From Pseudomonas sp. R84 (GTDB taxonomy: Bacteria; Pseudomonadota; Gammaproteobacteria; Pseudomonadales; Pseudomonadaceae), in contig NZ_CP019426.1 in assembly GCF_009834515.1 (NCBI RefSeq), positions 5,401,001-5,465,000 of the forward strand: a stretch of 64,000 bases of DNA, written 5' to 3'. Below the pieces are notes generated by a model. It was not told where the DNA came from. It made no database searches and worked only from the letters and a program-made list of their open reading frames with translations. The first letter of the stretch is position 1; each line of letters begins with the position of its first letter. Position numbers and translations under genes: made by a program. This document shows, in pieces, positions 23,122 to 31,800 of this stretch.

Positions 23122-24216
23122 TTAAGGCTTGTGCGCCCGCGACAGGAATTCGTGGGACTGCATTTCCAACAGTCGGCTCAGCGTGCGCTGGAACTCGAAG
23201 TTCAAACGGCCGCCGGTGTACAGATCCTTCAGCTCGACTTCAGCGGAAATGATCAGTTTCACGTTACGGTCGTAGAACTCGTCGACCATGTTGATGAAGC
23301 GGCGGGCGATGTCGTCGGTGGTGACGCTCATCTGCTCGACACCGCTGAGCAGCACGGCGTGGAAGATCTTGCCCAGTTCGATGTAGTCGTTCTGGCTACG
23401 CGGGCCGTCGCACAGTTCGCGGAAGTCGAACCAGGCCACGTCATCGCAGGTGCGCAGGGCACGGATCTCGCGGTTTTCGATCATCAGCACGTCGTTCTCG
23501 ACCGCTGCGGTGCACTCTGGCGTCAGTGCCTTGAAGCTCTTGCGCAGACTTTCGTGAGCGGCTTCGTCGAGCGGATAGTGGAACAGTTCCGCTTGTTCGA
23601 GGTGGCGCAGACGGTAGTCGACGCCACTGTCGACGTTGACGATCTCGGTGTTCTGTTTGATCAGCGCAATCGCCGGCAAGAAACGCGCGCGTTGCAGGCC
23701 GTCCTTGTACAGACCGTCCGGAACGATGTTCGAGGTCGCGACCAGGGTCACGCCGTTCTTGAACAGTTCTTCCATCAGCGTGCCGAGGATCATCGCGTCG
23801 GTGATGTCGGAGACGAAGAATTCATCGAAGCAGATCACCCGCGACTCGGTCGCGAAGCGCTTGGCGATGATGGTCAGCGGGTTTTTCTCGCCGCCGAGGG
23901 TTTTCATCTCTTCGTGCACGCGCTTCATGAAGCGGTGGAAGTGGGTGCGGGTCTTTTCCTTGAACGGCAGCGCTTCAAAGAAGGTGTCGACCAGGTAAGT
24001 TTTGCCGCGACCTACGCCGCCCCAGAAATACAGACCTTTGACCGGCGTCTGATCTTTTTTGCCGAACAGTTTGCTCAGCAGACCCGGCTTGCTCTGATCG
24101 GCGGCGATCAGATCGTCGTACAGGCGCTGCAAATGACGCACAGCGGTTTCCTGCGCGGCGTCATGGAAGAAATCCGGGCGTTTCAGATCAGCTTGGTATC
24201 GTTCTAGGGGCGTCAT
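23122..24216 (-). CDS. zapE: Cell division ATPase ZapE (AFG1-like)
   Basis: AAA-type P-loop ATPase associated with the Z-ring during late division and stress in E. coli. The 364-residue protein has Walker A GGVGRGKT at 66-73, followed by TYLVDTFFEALPF, HFHRFMKRVHEEM, and Walker B VICFDEFFVSDITDAMILG, all characteristic of the AFG1/ZapE family. Located downstream of trpS on the same strand, after a terminator-like hairpin. Confidence 0.94.
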   Translation of the reverse strand: MTPLERYQADLKRPDFFHDAAQETAVRHLQRLYDDLIAADQSKPGLLSKLFGKKDQTPVKGLYFWGGVGRGKTYLVDTFFEALPFKEKTRTHFHRFMKRVHEEMKTLGGEKNPLTIIAKRFATESRVICFDEFFVSDITDAMILGTLMEELFKNGVTLVATSNIVPDGLYKDGLQRARFLPAIALIKQNTEIVNVDSGVDYRLRHLEQAELFHYPLDEAAHESLRKSFKALTPECTAAVENDVLMIENREIRALRTCDDVAWFDFRELCDGPRSQNDYIELGKIFHAVLLSGVEQMSVTTDDIARRFINMVDEFYDRNVKLIISAEVELKDLYTGGRLNFEFQRTLSRLLEMQSHEFLSRAHKP

Positions 24217-24235
24217 AATTCGTTAGCAAGGCAAC

Positions 24236-24267
24236 AAAAACGGGCCGTCACTGTAGCGATGGCCCGT
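24236..24267 (-). terminator. Terminator downstream of trpS
   Basis: On the minus strand ACGGGCC ... GGCCCGT forms a hairpin followed by TTTTTG, about 40 nt after the trpS stop and before zapE. Partial read-through into zapE is possible. Confidence 0.8.
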
Positions 24268-24306
24268 GGGAATGGCAATCGGCCCTTGGTCGGACCGTGC
24301 CGCCGA

Positions 24307-25662
24307 TTAGTCCTGAACCGGGGTCAGCGCGACGCGCAGAGCCTCGATGGCCGCATCCCGCGCAGCATCGTCGGCGAATGCCGGGCTGTCGCCAACGCAC
24401 TCGCCTTCCAGCCACACGCTGAAGCTCAGGTCTTCGCTGCGCACGTCCAGCGGCTGGCCGGATTGCAGTTGCTTGGTCACCTGCCCGGCGGTTTTGCCGT
24501 CGGCGAAGTTGCGCGACAACAGCAGTTGCTCGCCATCGGCCGCCAACAGACGGAAACGGAAGCTGCCATCGTCTTCGCGGAAGCTGACGAAACGCGCGGC
24601 TTTCGCGGCTTTCTTCTTGGTGGTCGCAGCAACCTGAACCTGATTGACGAAAGAGCGCAGGCCAACGGCTTCGCGCAGTTCGTTGAGGAACGGCGTTGCC
24701 ACGGCGCGGGCCTTCCTGGCGCCGATCTGCAGGATGTCTTCCAGATCTGCCGGACGTTCGATCAACTGGTGATACTTGTCGCGCGCTTCGCCGAGATCGT
24801 TGTCGAGCAACTGGAACAGACGGTTCTTCGCCTCGCCCCAACCCAGACCGCCGAGCAATTCGCTACGGAATTCGTCAGCCTGCGCCGGTGTGGCGAAAGC
24901 CTGGAACAGCGTAAACAAGTGCGAGTTGTCCGGATCTTTCGCTTCGCCTGGCGCTTTGGAGTCAGTGACGATCCGCGAAATCGCGTCCTTCATCTCTTTG
25001 GCGCTGGAGAATAACGGGATGGTGTTGTCGTAGCTCTTCGACATCTTGCGACCGTCGAGGCCCGGCAACGTCGCCACGCTCTCTTCAATCAGCGCTTCGG
25101 GCATGGTGAAGAATTCTTTGCCCTGACCGAACAGGTGGTTGAAGCGCTGGCCGATATCGCGGGCCATTTCCACGTGCTGGATCTGGTCGCGACCGACCGG
25201 CACCTTGTGCGCGTTGAACATCAGGATGTCCGCGGCCATCAGCACCGGGTAGCTGTAGAGGCCCATGGTGATGCCGGCATCCGGGTCTTCACCGGTTTCG
25301 ACGTTCTTGTCCACCGAGGCCTTGTAAGCGTGCGCACGGTTGAGCAGGCCCTTGGCGGCAACGCAGGTCAGCAGCCAGGTCAGCTCAGGGATTTCCGGGA
25401 TGTCGGACTGGCGGTAAAAGGTCACACGGTCGACATCGAGGCCACCGGCCAGCCAGGTCGCAGCGATTTCCAGACGCGAGCGCTGGATGCGCAGCGGGTC
25501 ATCGCATTTGATCAAGGCGTGGTAGTCGGCCAGGAAATAGAACGAATCGGCATTGCTGTCGCGGCTGGCGAGTATCGCCGGGCGGATGGCGCCGGCGTAG
25601 TTGCCCAGGTGTGGCGTGCCGGTGGTGGTGATGCCGGTGAGGATACGGGTACGGTTCGTCAT
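24307..25662 (-). CDS. trpS: Tryptophanyl-tRNA synthetase with extra C-terminal domain
   Basis: Class I aminoacyl-tRNA synthetase charging tRNA-Trp. The 451-residue protein has the HIGH-like TGTPHLGN (residues 14-21) and KMSKS (in DGRKMSKSYDN). The standard TrpS core ends near residue 340 (KARAVATPFLNELREAVGL), but the chain continues for about 110 residues with a stretch resembling the YegP/DUF1508 fold (DGSFRFRLLAADGEQLLLSRNF ... SVWLEGECVG). Such extended TrpS is known in pseudomonads; its role is unclear to me. The ATG at 25662 is preferred over an upstream in-frame ATG because the protein then starts at MTNRTRILTG, the conserved N-terminus. Confidence 0.95.
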   Translation of the reverse strand: MTNRTRILTGITTTGTPHLGNYAGAIRPAILASRDSNADSFYFLADYHALIKCDDPLRIQRSRLEIAATWLAGGLDVDRVTFYRQSDIPEIPELTWLLTCVAAKGLLNRAHAYKASVDKNVETGEDPDAGITMGLYSYPVLMAADILMFNAHKVPVGRDQIQHVEMARDIGQRFNHLFGQGKEFFTMPEALIEESVATLPGLDGRKMSKSYDNTIPLFSSAKEMKDAISRIVTDSKAPGEAKDPDNSHLFTLFQAFATPAQADEFRSELLGGLGWGEAKNRLFQLLDNDLGEARDKYHQLIERPADLEDILQIGARKARAVATPFLNELREAVGLRSFVNQVQVAATTKKKAAKAARFVSFREDDGSFRFRLLAADGEQLLLSRNFADGKTAGQVTKQLQSGQPLDVRSEDLSFSVWLEGECVGDSPAFADDAARDAAIEALRVALTPVQD

Positions 25663-25686
25663 GGGTAATCGCTTGTCAGACTGCAA

Positions 25687-26316
25687 TCAATTCGAGAGAC
25701 GCGGCAGGATCAGATCCTTGAGATCGGTCAGCTTGCCATGAAAAAAGTGTCCGCATTCTGCCACTTTCAGCAGCTCATGGGGGCGCTGGAGTTTTTCCGA
25801 CCAGTCGTAAACCAGCTGCGGATCGATGACTTCGTCGGTTTCTGGCTGGATCACCGTGAGTTCGCCGTGCTGTGGCAGTTGATCCTGCTCGCCCAGGCGC
25901 ATGACCGCCGGCGCGACCATGAACAGATGTTTTAGCTGCACGCCCTGCGCTTCGAGACGGCCGCCGAGACTTGCAGCAACAAATCCGCCGAAGGAAAAAC
26001 CGAACAGGGTCAGTGGCAGATTCGGATGTTTTTCACGCAGCCATGCAGCGGCAGCCTGAGCATCGTCGACCTCGCCGGTGCCCATATCGTGCGAACCTTC
26101 GCTGGCACCCACGCCGCGATAGTTGAAGCGCAAGGTGATCAGGCCCGCGTCGCGCGCGGTGCGCTGCAGGGTCGAGACGACTTTGTTGAGCATGGTGCCG
26201 CCCTGCACCGGGTTCGGATGGCAGATCAGCGCGATGCCGATTGGCTGCTCGTTATCCAGGTACAGAGACTCAAGTTGACCCACCGGGCCGTCAATCACTA
26301 CAGGGGTTTCACGCAT
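25687..26316 (-). CDS. Alpha/beta hydrolase, serine esterase-like
   Basis: A 209-residue alpha/beta hydrolase. It shows ALICHPNPVQGGTMLNKVV (oxyanion region), TLRFNYRGVGASEGSHD, the nucleophile elbow GFSFGG, an acidic residue in QPETDEVIDP and a His in AECGHFFHG, completing a catalytic triad. Substrate is unknown. The start MRETPVVIDG at 26316 gives the typical length; a longer frame from 26469 would add 51 residues without family resemblance and would overlap the divergent yhcB-like gene. It precedes trpS on the same strand, 24 nt away. Confidence 0.88.
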   Translation of the reverse strand: MRETPVVIDGPVGQLESLYLDNEQPIGIALICHPNPVQGGTMLNKVVSTLQRTARDAGLITLRFNYRGVGASEGSHDMGTGEVDDAQAAAAWLREKHPNLPLTLFGFSFGGFVAASLGGRLEAQGVQLKHLFMVAPAVMRLGEQDQLPQHGELTVIQPETDEVIDPQLVYDWSEKLQRPHELLKVAECGHFFHGKLTDLKDLILPRLSN

Positions 26317-26460
26317 CAGCAAGGAAGGAACTCCGTGACCTCGAATCGGGTCGACTCGTCTAGCAAATTGTCTGTGCCAATCTATTGCGAGTGAATCGCG
26401 GTATACAGCGCAGGTTCGAGCCGTTAACGTAAAGCAAAGCCGTTTATAGAGGAAGGACTC

Positions 26461-26895
26461 GTGGAACACTCGCTCTTAGTTTGGTTGTTACCGACTCTTG
26501 CCCTGGTTGTGGGTGTCGCCATTGGATTCCTGATCGCGCGCGTTGCGCCGAACGCCGCGCCGAGCCGTACGCAGCGTCAACTGGATGATATCCAGGAGCG
26601 TTTCGACAGTTATCAAAACGAGGTGGTCACCCACTTCAACAGCACCGCGATGCTGGTCAAGAAACTGACCCAGAGCTATCAGGAAGTGCAGGATCATCTC
26701 GCCGAGGGCGCCAATCGTCTGGCCCTGGACGAGCAGACCCGCCAGCGCCTGATCGCTGCCCTGCACGCTGACGCTGCAGCGGCGCCACGCGAACGCCTGA
26801 CGCCTCCGCGCGATCAGGAGCCACCGCGCGACTACGCACCGAAGACCCCGAACTCGCCGGGCATGCTCGATGAGCATTACGGGTTGAAGAAATAA
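26461..26895 (+). CDS. zapG: YhcB/ZapG family inner-membrane protein (DUF1043)
   Basis: A 144-residue membrane-anchored coiled-coil protein linked in E. coli to envelope biogenesis and division. One N-terminal transmembrane helix (about 7-27, LLPTLALVVGVAIGFLIARV) is followed by the family signature RTQRQLDDIQERFDSYQNEVVTHFNSTAMLVKKLTQSYQEVQDHLAEGA, which should form a coiled coil, and a proline-rich tail. The start is GTG at 26461 with GAGGAAGGA 5 nt upstream. Divergent from the hydrolase gene. Confidence 0.9.
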   Translation: MEHSLLVWLLPTLALVVGVAIGFLIARVAPNAAPSRTQRQLDDIQERFDSYQNEVVTHFNSTAMLVKKLTQSYQEVQDHLAEGANRLALDEQTRQRLIAALHADAAAAPRERLTPPRDQEPPRDYAPKTPNSPGMLDEHYGLKK

Positions 26896-26914
26896 TCAGT
26901 CTTCGCTGACAAAC

Positions 26915-26953
26915 AAAAAGCCCCCGGACAGTGATGTGTCCGGGGGCTTTTTT
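26915..26953 (+). terminator. Terminator of the zapG gene
   Basis: Hairpin AGCCCCCGGACA/TGTCCGGGGGCT followed by T6, 20 nt past the stop codon. A matching A5 run on the left could let it work in the other direction too. Confidence 0.92.
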
Positions 26954-26980
26954 GTGTCTGTAATCTTCGGTGTTTGTAGC

Positions 26981-27057
26981 GGCCCCTTCGCGAGCAGGCT
27001 CGCTCCCACAGGGGAATGCATTTCAAATGTGGGAGCGAGCCTGCTCGCGAAGGGGCC
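26981..27057. repeat. REP pair, CGCGAGCAGGCTCGCTCCCACA type
   Basis: Long inverted repeat; the arms extend to GGCCCCTTCGCGAGCAGGCT and its complement, about 30 bp each, around a short AT-rich centre. It sits between two terminators of convergent genes. Confidence 0.85.
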
Positions 27058-27073
27058 GACACAGGCCAGACAT

Positions 27074-27106
27074 AAAAATGCCCGATCACAGGACCGGGCA
27101 TTTTTT
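27074..27106 (-). terminator. Terminator of the OmpA-like lipoprotein gene
   Basis: Minus-strand hairpin AATGCCCGGTCC ... GATCGGGCAT followed by TTTTT, 15 nt beyond the stop. A T6 run on the other side may make it bidirectional. Confidence 0.88.
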
Positions 27107-27121
27107 CATTCAGGCATTCAG

Positions 27122-27859
27122 TTACGGATACTGCTGAACCGTACCCGGCTGCTGTTGCTGCTGACCACCATACTGCTGACCCGGAATCGCTTTCAGGTTG
27201 ACTTCAACGCGACGGTTCTGCGCCCGGCCATTGACGTCACCGTTGCTGGCAATCGGGTTATCCGGACCGGCGCCACGGGCCGACAGGTTGGCACCGCTGA
27301 CACCTTGCGAAGTCAGGTAGGTTGCCACGCTCTGCGCACGACGCTGGGACAGGTCCATGTTGTGCTGGCGGGCGCCGGTGCTGTCGGTATAGCCAACGAT
27401 TTCGATCTGGTTCTGGCTGAACTCTTTCAACGAGCCCGCGAGATTGTTCAGCGGCTGATAGAAGCTGGAGGCGATGTTCGCCGAATCAGTGGCGAACGTA
27501 ATGTTGCCCGGCATGATCAGCTTGATCTGATCGCCCTGGCGCTGCACTTCAACACCAGTGTTGGCCATGCTCGCGCGCAGTTTCTTTTCCTGCTGGTCGG
27601 CGTAATAACCGTAACCGGCAGCGGAAGCACCGACCACAGCGGCGCCGATCAATGCGCCTTTGCCGCGGTTGTCGTGACCGATGGCGGCACCGGCCAGTGC
27701 GCCGGCGAGTGCACCGAGGCCACCATACTTGGCGGTTTTGCTCATGCCTTGCGAGCCACCGTCGGCCTGGCCTTGATTGTCATACGGGTTAGGCGAGGCG
27801 CAGCCGGACAGCAAGGCCACGGCAGTAGCGACAATAATCAAACGACGCGTGGTGAACAT
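27122..27859 (-). CDS. OmpA family lipoprotein with glycine zipper (YiaD-like)
   Basis: A 245-residue outer-membrane lipoprotein predicted to bind peptidoglycan. Order of parts: lipoprotein signal with lipobox LLSGCASP, a glycine-zipper region (GGLGALAGALAGAAIGHDNRGKGALIGAAVVGASAAG), a short linker, and a C-terminal OmpA domain (NITFATDSANI ... EIVGYTDSTGARQHNMDLSQRRAQSVATYL ... NRRVEVNL) containing the diaminopimelate-contacting Asp and Arg. The tail is Q-rich. The ATG at 27859 has a good AGGAG site; a start 14 codons upstream lacks it. Confidence 0.93.
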   Translation of the reverse strand: MFTTRRLIIVATAVALLSGCASPNPYDNQGQADGGSQGMSKTAKYGGLGALAGALAGAAIGHDNRGKGALIGAAVVGASAAGYGYYADQQEKKLRASMANTGVEVQRQGDQIKLIMPGNITFATDSANIASSFYQPLNNLAGSLKEFSQNQIEIVGYTDSTGARQHNMDLSQRRAQSVATYLTSQGVSGANLSARGAGPDNPIASNGDVNGRAQNRRVEVNLKAIPGQQYGGQQQQQPGTVQQYP

Positions 27860-27977
27860 GGAGAGCTCCTGGTTTTTCGCATTCTGTGGTGCAGCGGCCA
27901 CTGGGTTAAATGGACCTGCGCGGGCGTTTGATCATGACAATGCACAAAAATTCCGCCGGGCACTCGTGACAAAATAT

Positions 27978-28622
27978 TTAGGCGCGCACAAACGGGTTTT
28001 CGCGCATTTCATCACCCAGACGCGTATCCGGCCCATGTCCGGTCACCACGGTCGCGTCCTCGTCCAAGGTGTATAGCCGCTGCTTGATCGAACGCACGAT
28101 GGTCGCCTGATCGCCGCCCCACAAATCCGTGCGCCCTACGCCGCGACGAAACAACGTGTCGCCCGCTATCAACAGCTTAGCCTCGGAAAACCAAAAGCTC
28201 ATGGAACCGGGTGTATGTCCCGGCGTGTGCAGGGCAACGCCGCAACCGCAGGCCAGTTCTTCATCGTCGCTCAACCAGCGATCCGGTGACGGCACCGGGG
28301 TGTACGGGACACCGAACATCTGACACTGCATTTCGAGGTTGTCCCAGAGAAACTGGTCTTCCTTGTGCAAGTGCAAGGTCGCACCGGTTTTTTCCTTCAT
28401 CTGCCCGGAGGCGAGGAAGTGATCGAGATGCGCGTGGGTGTGAATGATGCTGACGACTTTCAGGCCATGCGCATCGAGACGCGCCATGATCAGGTCGGAG
28501 TTGCCGCCCGGGTCGACAACGATGGCTTTCCTGGTAACGGGATCGCCGATGATCGTGCAATTGCACTGAAGGGGACCGACGGGGAAGGTTTCGCGAATCA
28601 GCGCGGTTGTGGCAACAGACAT
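27978..28622 (-). CDS. MBL-fold hydrolase, glyoxalase II-like
   Basis: A 214-residue metallo-beta-lactamase-fold enzyme resembling the short glyoxalase II type (YcbL/GloC), which hydrolyses S-lactoylglutathione. The metal-binding motif HTHAHLDH is present, with further ligands in HTPGHTPGSMSFW, GDTLF and TGHGPDT. Length matches the short type lacking the C-terminal helical domain of GloB. ATG at 28622 is preferred because GAGG lies 6 nt upstream; another ATG two codons earlier is too close to that site. Divergent from the protease gene. Confidence 0.88.
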   Translation of the reverse strand: MSVATTALIRETFPVGPLQCNCTIIGDPVTRKAIVVDPGGNSDLIMARLDAHGLKVVSIIHTHAHLDHFLASGQMKEKTGATLHLHKEDQFLWDNLEMQCQMFGVPYTPVPSPDRWLSDDEELACGCGVALHTPGHTPGSMSFWFSEAKLLIAGDTLFRRGVGRTDLWGGDQATIVRSIKQRLYTLDEDATVVTGHGPDTRLGDEMRENPFVRA

Positions 28623-28823
28623 AAACATCCTCGACAGACGGTAATTAGCGTTTGCTCAGGATTCTACTGCAAGGGCCGATAAAGAACGCCAGGCCAGATA
28701 TTTGGCGCCATTAATCAGAAAATAATGGCTCAATGATATCAAACGCACAAAATCTGGTGCAAAATCGCATTTTTTGTAGCGGTCGCATTCAGGAAGGGCC
28801 GCATAGTACTCAGGAAATTCCGC

Positions 28824-31800
28824 ATGCCAACGCCCAAGACTTACTCCTTCGCCTTCCCTGCCTCATTGACTGGCAACGCTATCGTCGACAGCCTTATTTC
28901 CGGAAAATTCTGGCTGGGATCCGGCTGGAGTCCATCCGGGGCGACTAATTTGAGCTACAGCTTCATGGCGCCGGTAACTTCTTACTTCGTCACCGACTAC
29001 AGCCCAAAAAATGAATACAACGCTCTGTATGAGCTGACGGCGGCACAGAAAACCGCAATAACCGGTGCGTTGGGTGCCTGGAGCGCGGTTGCCAACCTCA
29101 ACTTCACGTTGACCAGCGACACCCTGACCAACGTTGGCGACCTGCGTTTTGGCGGCTATCGGTTGATGGATGACAAAACAGCGGCCTGGGCCTATTTTCC
29201 TGAGAATCTGCCTGCGGGTGGCGATGTCTGGGTCGGCGAGGCAACCAATGACCCGAATCCCGTCAAAGGCAGTTACGACTTCATGACGTTCGTGCATGAA
29301 ATCGGTCATGCGCTGGGCCTCAAGCATCCGTTCGACACCAGTGCTACCAACAAGACTCTGCTGGCCCCTTCGCTCGACGATGTGCACTTCACGGTCATGA
29401 GTTACAACAGTAACTATTCCTATCAACCGACCACACCGATGGTTCTGGACATCTTGGCGATCCAGAGCCTGTACGGCGCCAATATGACGTGGCAGGCCGG
29501 TGACAACCTGTACAAATGGGCGGCGGACCAGTCGATTTTCGAAACCATCTGGGATGCCGGTGGCAACGACACGATCGATGGCAGCAATCAACTTGCGCCC
29601 GTCAGCATCAACTTGAATGAAGGCGCCTATAGCCAAATCGGAAAGGCGTTCGTCGATTACAACACTCTGACAGCGATCAACGACGGCCTGGCGATTGCCT
29701 ATGGTGCCAAGATCGAGAACGCGGTCGGCTCTGTCTTCGATGACATCCTGACCGGTAACGCACTGAACAATACGCTCAATGGCAATCTTGGCGCTGACAC
29801 CATGATCGGTGGCGACGGCATCGACACCTACTACGTCGACAACATCGGCGATGTTGTCATCGAAACCGATACCTCGCTGACCGCCATCGACCAGGTGTAC
29901 TCCTCCATCGACTACACCCTGGGGGCCAACGTCGAGCAACTGATCCTGATCGGCAACGCCATCAACGGCACCGGCAACTGGACCAACAACACCCTCATCG
30001 GTAACGCCGGTGATAACGTGCTGGACGGACGCATGGGTGGCGACACCATGATTGGCGGTCTGGGCAACGACACCTACATCGTCGACAACATCTACGACAG
30101 CACGATTGAAACCAGCACCCTGGCGGGCGAAATCGATACCGTGCGCTCTTCGGTCAACTGGACCCTGGGCGCCAACCTGGAAAACCTCATACTGACCGGC
30201 AATGCCAACCTCAATGGCACGGGCAACTCGGTGAACAACGGCATCATCGGCAATGATGGCGATAACGTCCTTGACGGTGGCGTGGGTGCCGATGTGCTGG
30301 TCGGCGGTCTGGGCAACGACACTTACATCGTCGACAACGTCTCCGACATCGTAAGGGAAAACAGCACCCTGATCAGTGAGATCGATACCGTACGTTCTTC
30401 GGTGGACTGGACCCTGGGTGCCAATCTGGAAAACCTGGTGTTGACCGGCTCGGCCATCAATGGCAACGGCAACGCACTGAACAACACGCTGACCGGTAAT
30501 GCACTGAACAACGTGCTCAACGGCGGCCTCGGCGCTGACACCATGATCGGTGGCGACGGCATCGACACCTACTACGTCGACAACATCGGCGATGTCGTCA
30601 TCGAAACCGATACCTCGCTGACCGCCATCGACCAAGTGTACTCCTCCATCGACTACACCCTGGGGGCCAACGTCGAGCAACTGGTCCTGATCGGCAACGC
30701 TATCAACGGTACCGGCAACTGGACCAACAACACCCTCATCGGTAACGCCGGCGACAACGTGCTGGACGGCCGCATGGGTGGCGACACCATGATTGGCGGT
30801 CTGGGCAACGACACCTACATCGTCGACAACATCTACGACAGCACGATTGAAACCAGCACTCTGGCGGGCGAAATCGATACCGTGCGCTCTTCGGTCAACT
30901 GGACCCTGGGCGCCAACCTGGAAAACCTCGTACTGACCGGCAATGCCAACCTCAACGGCACGGGCAACTCGGCGAACAACGACATCGCAGGCAACGATGG
31001 CGATAACATCCTCGACGGTGGCGCGGGTGCCGACGTCCTGGTCGGTGGTCTGGGCAACGACACTTACATCGTCGACAACGTCTCCGACATCGTAAGGGAA
31101 AACAGCACCCTGATCAGTGAGATCGATACCGTACGTTCTTCGGTGGACTGGACCCTGGGCGCCAACCTGGAAAACCTGGTGCTGACCGGCTCGGCCATCA
31201 ACGGCAACGGCAACGCACTGAACAACACGCTGACCGGTAACGCACTGAACAACGTGCTCAACGGCGGCCTCGGTGCTGACACCATGATCGGTGGCGACGG
31301 CATCGACACCTACTACGTCGACAACATCGGCGATGTCGTCATCGAAACCGATACCTCGCTGACCGCCATCGACCAGGTGTACTCCTCCATCGACTACACC
31401 CTGGGGGCCAACGTCGAGCAACTGGTCCTGATCGGCAACGCCATCAACGGCACCGGCAACTGGACCAACAACACCCTCATCGGTAACGCTGGCGACAACG
31501 TGCTGGACGGCCGCATGGGTGGCGACACCATGATTGGCGGTCTGGGCAACGACACCTACATCGTCGACAACGTCTACGACAGCACGATTGAAACCAGCAC
31601 TCTGGCGGACGAAATCGATACCGTGCGTTCTTCCGTCAACTGGACCCTGGGGGCCAATCTGGAAAACCTGGTGCTGACCGGCTCGGCCATCAATGGCAAC
31701 GGCAATGCACTGAACAACACGCTGACCGGTAACGCACTGAACAACGTGCTCAACGGTGGCCTCGGCGCTGACACCATGATCGGTGGCGACGGCATCGACA

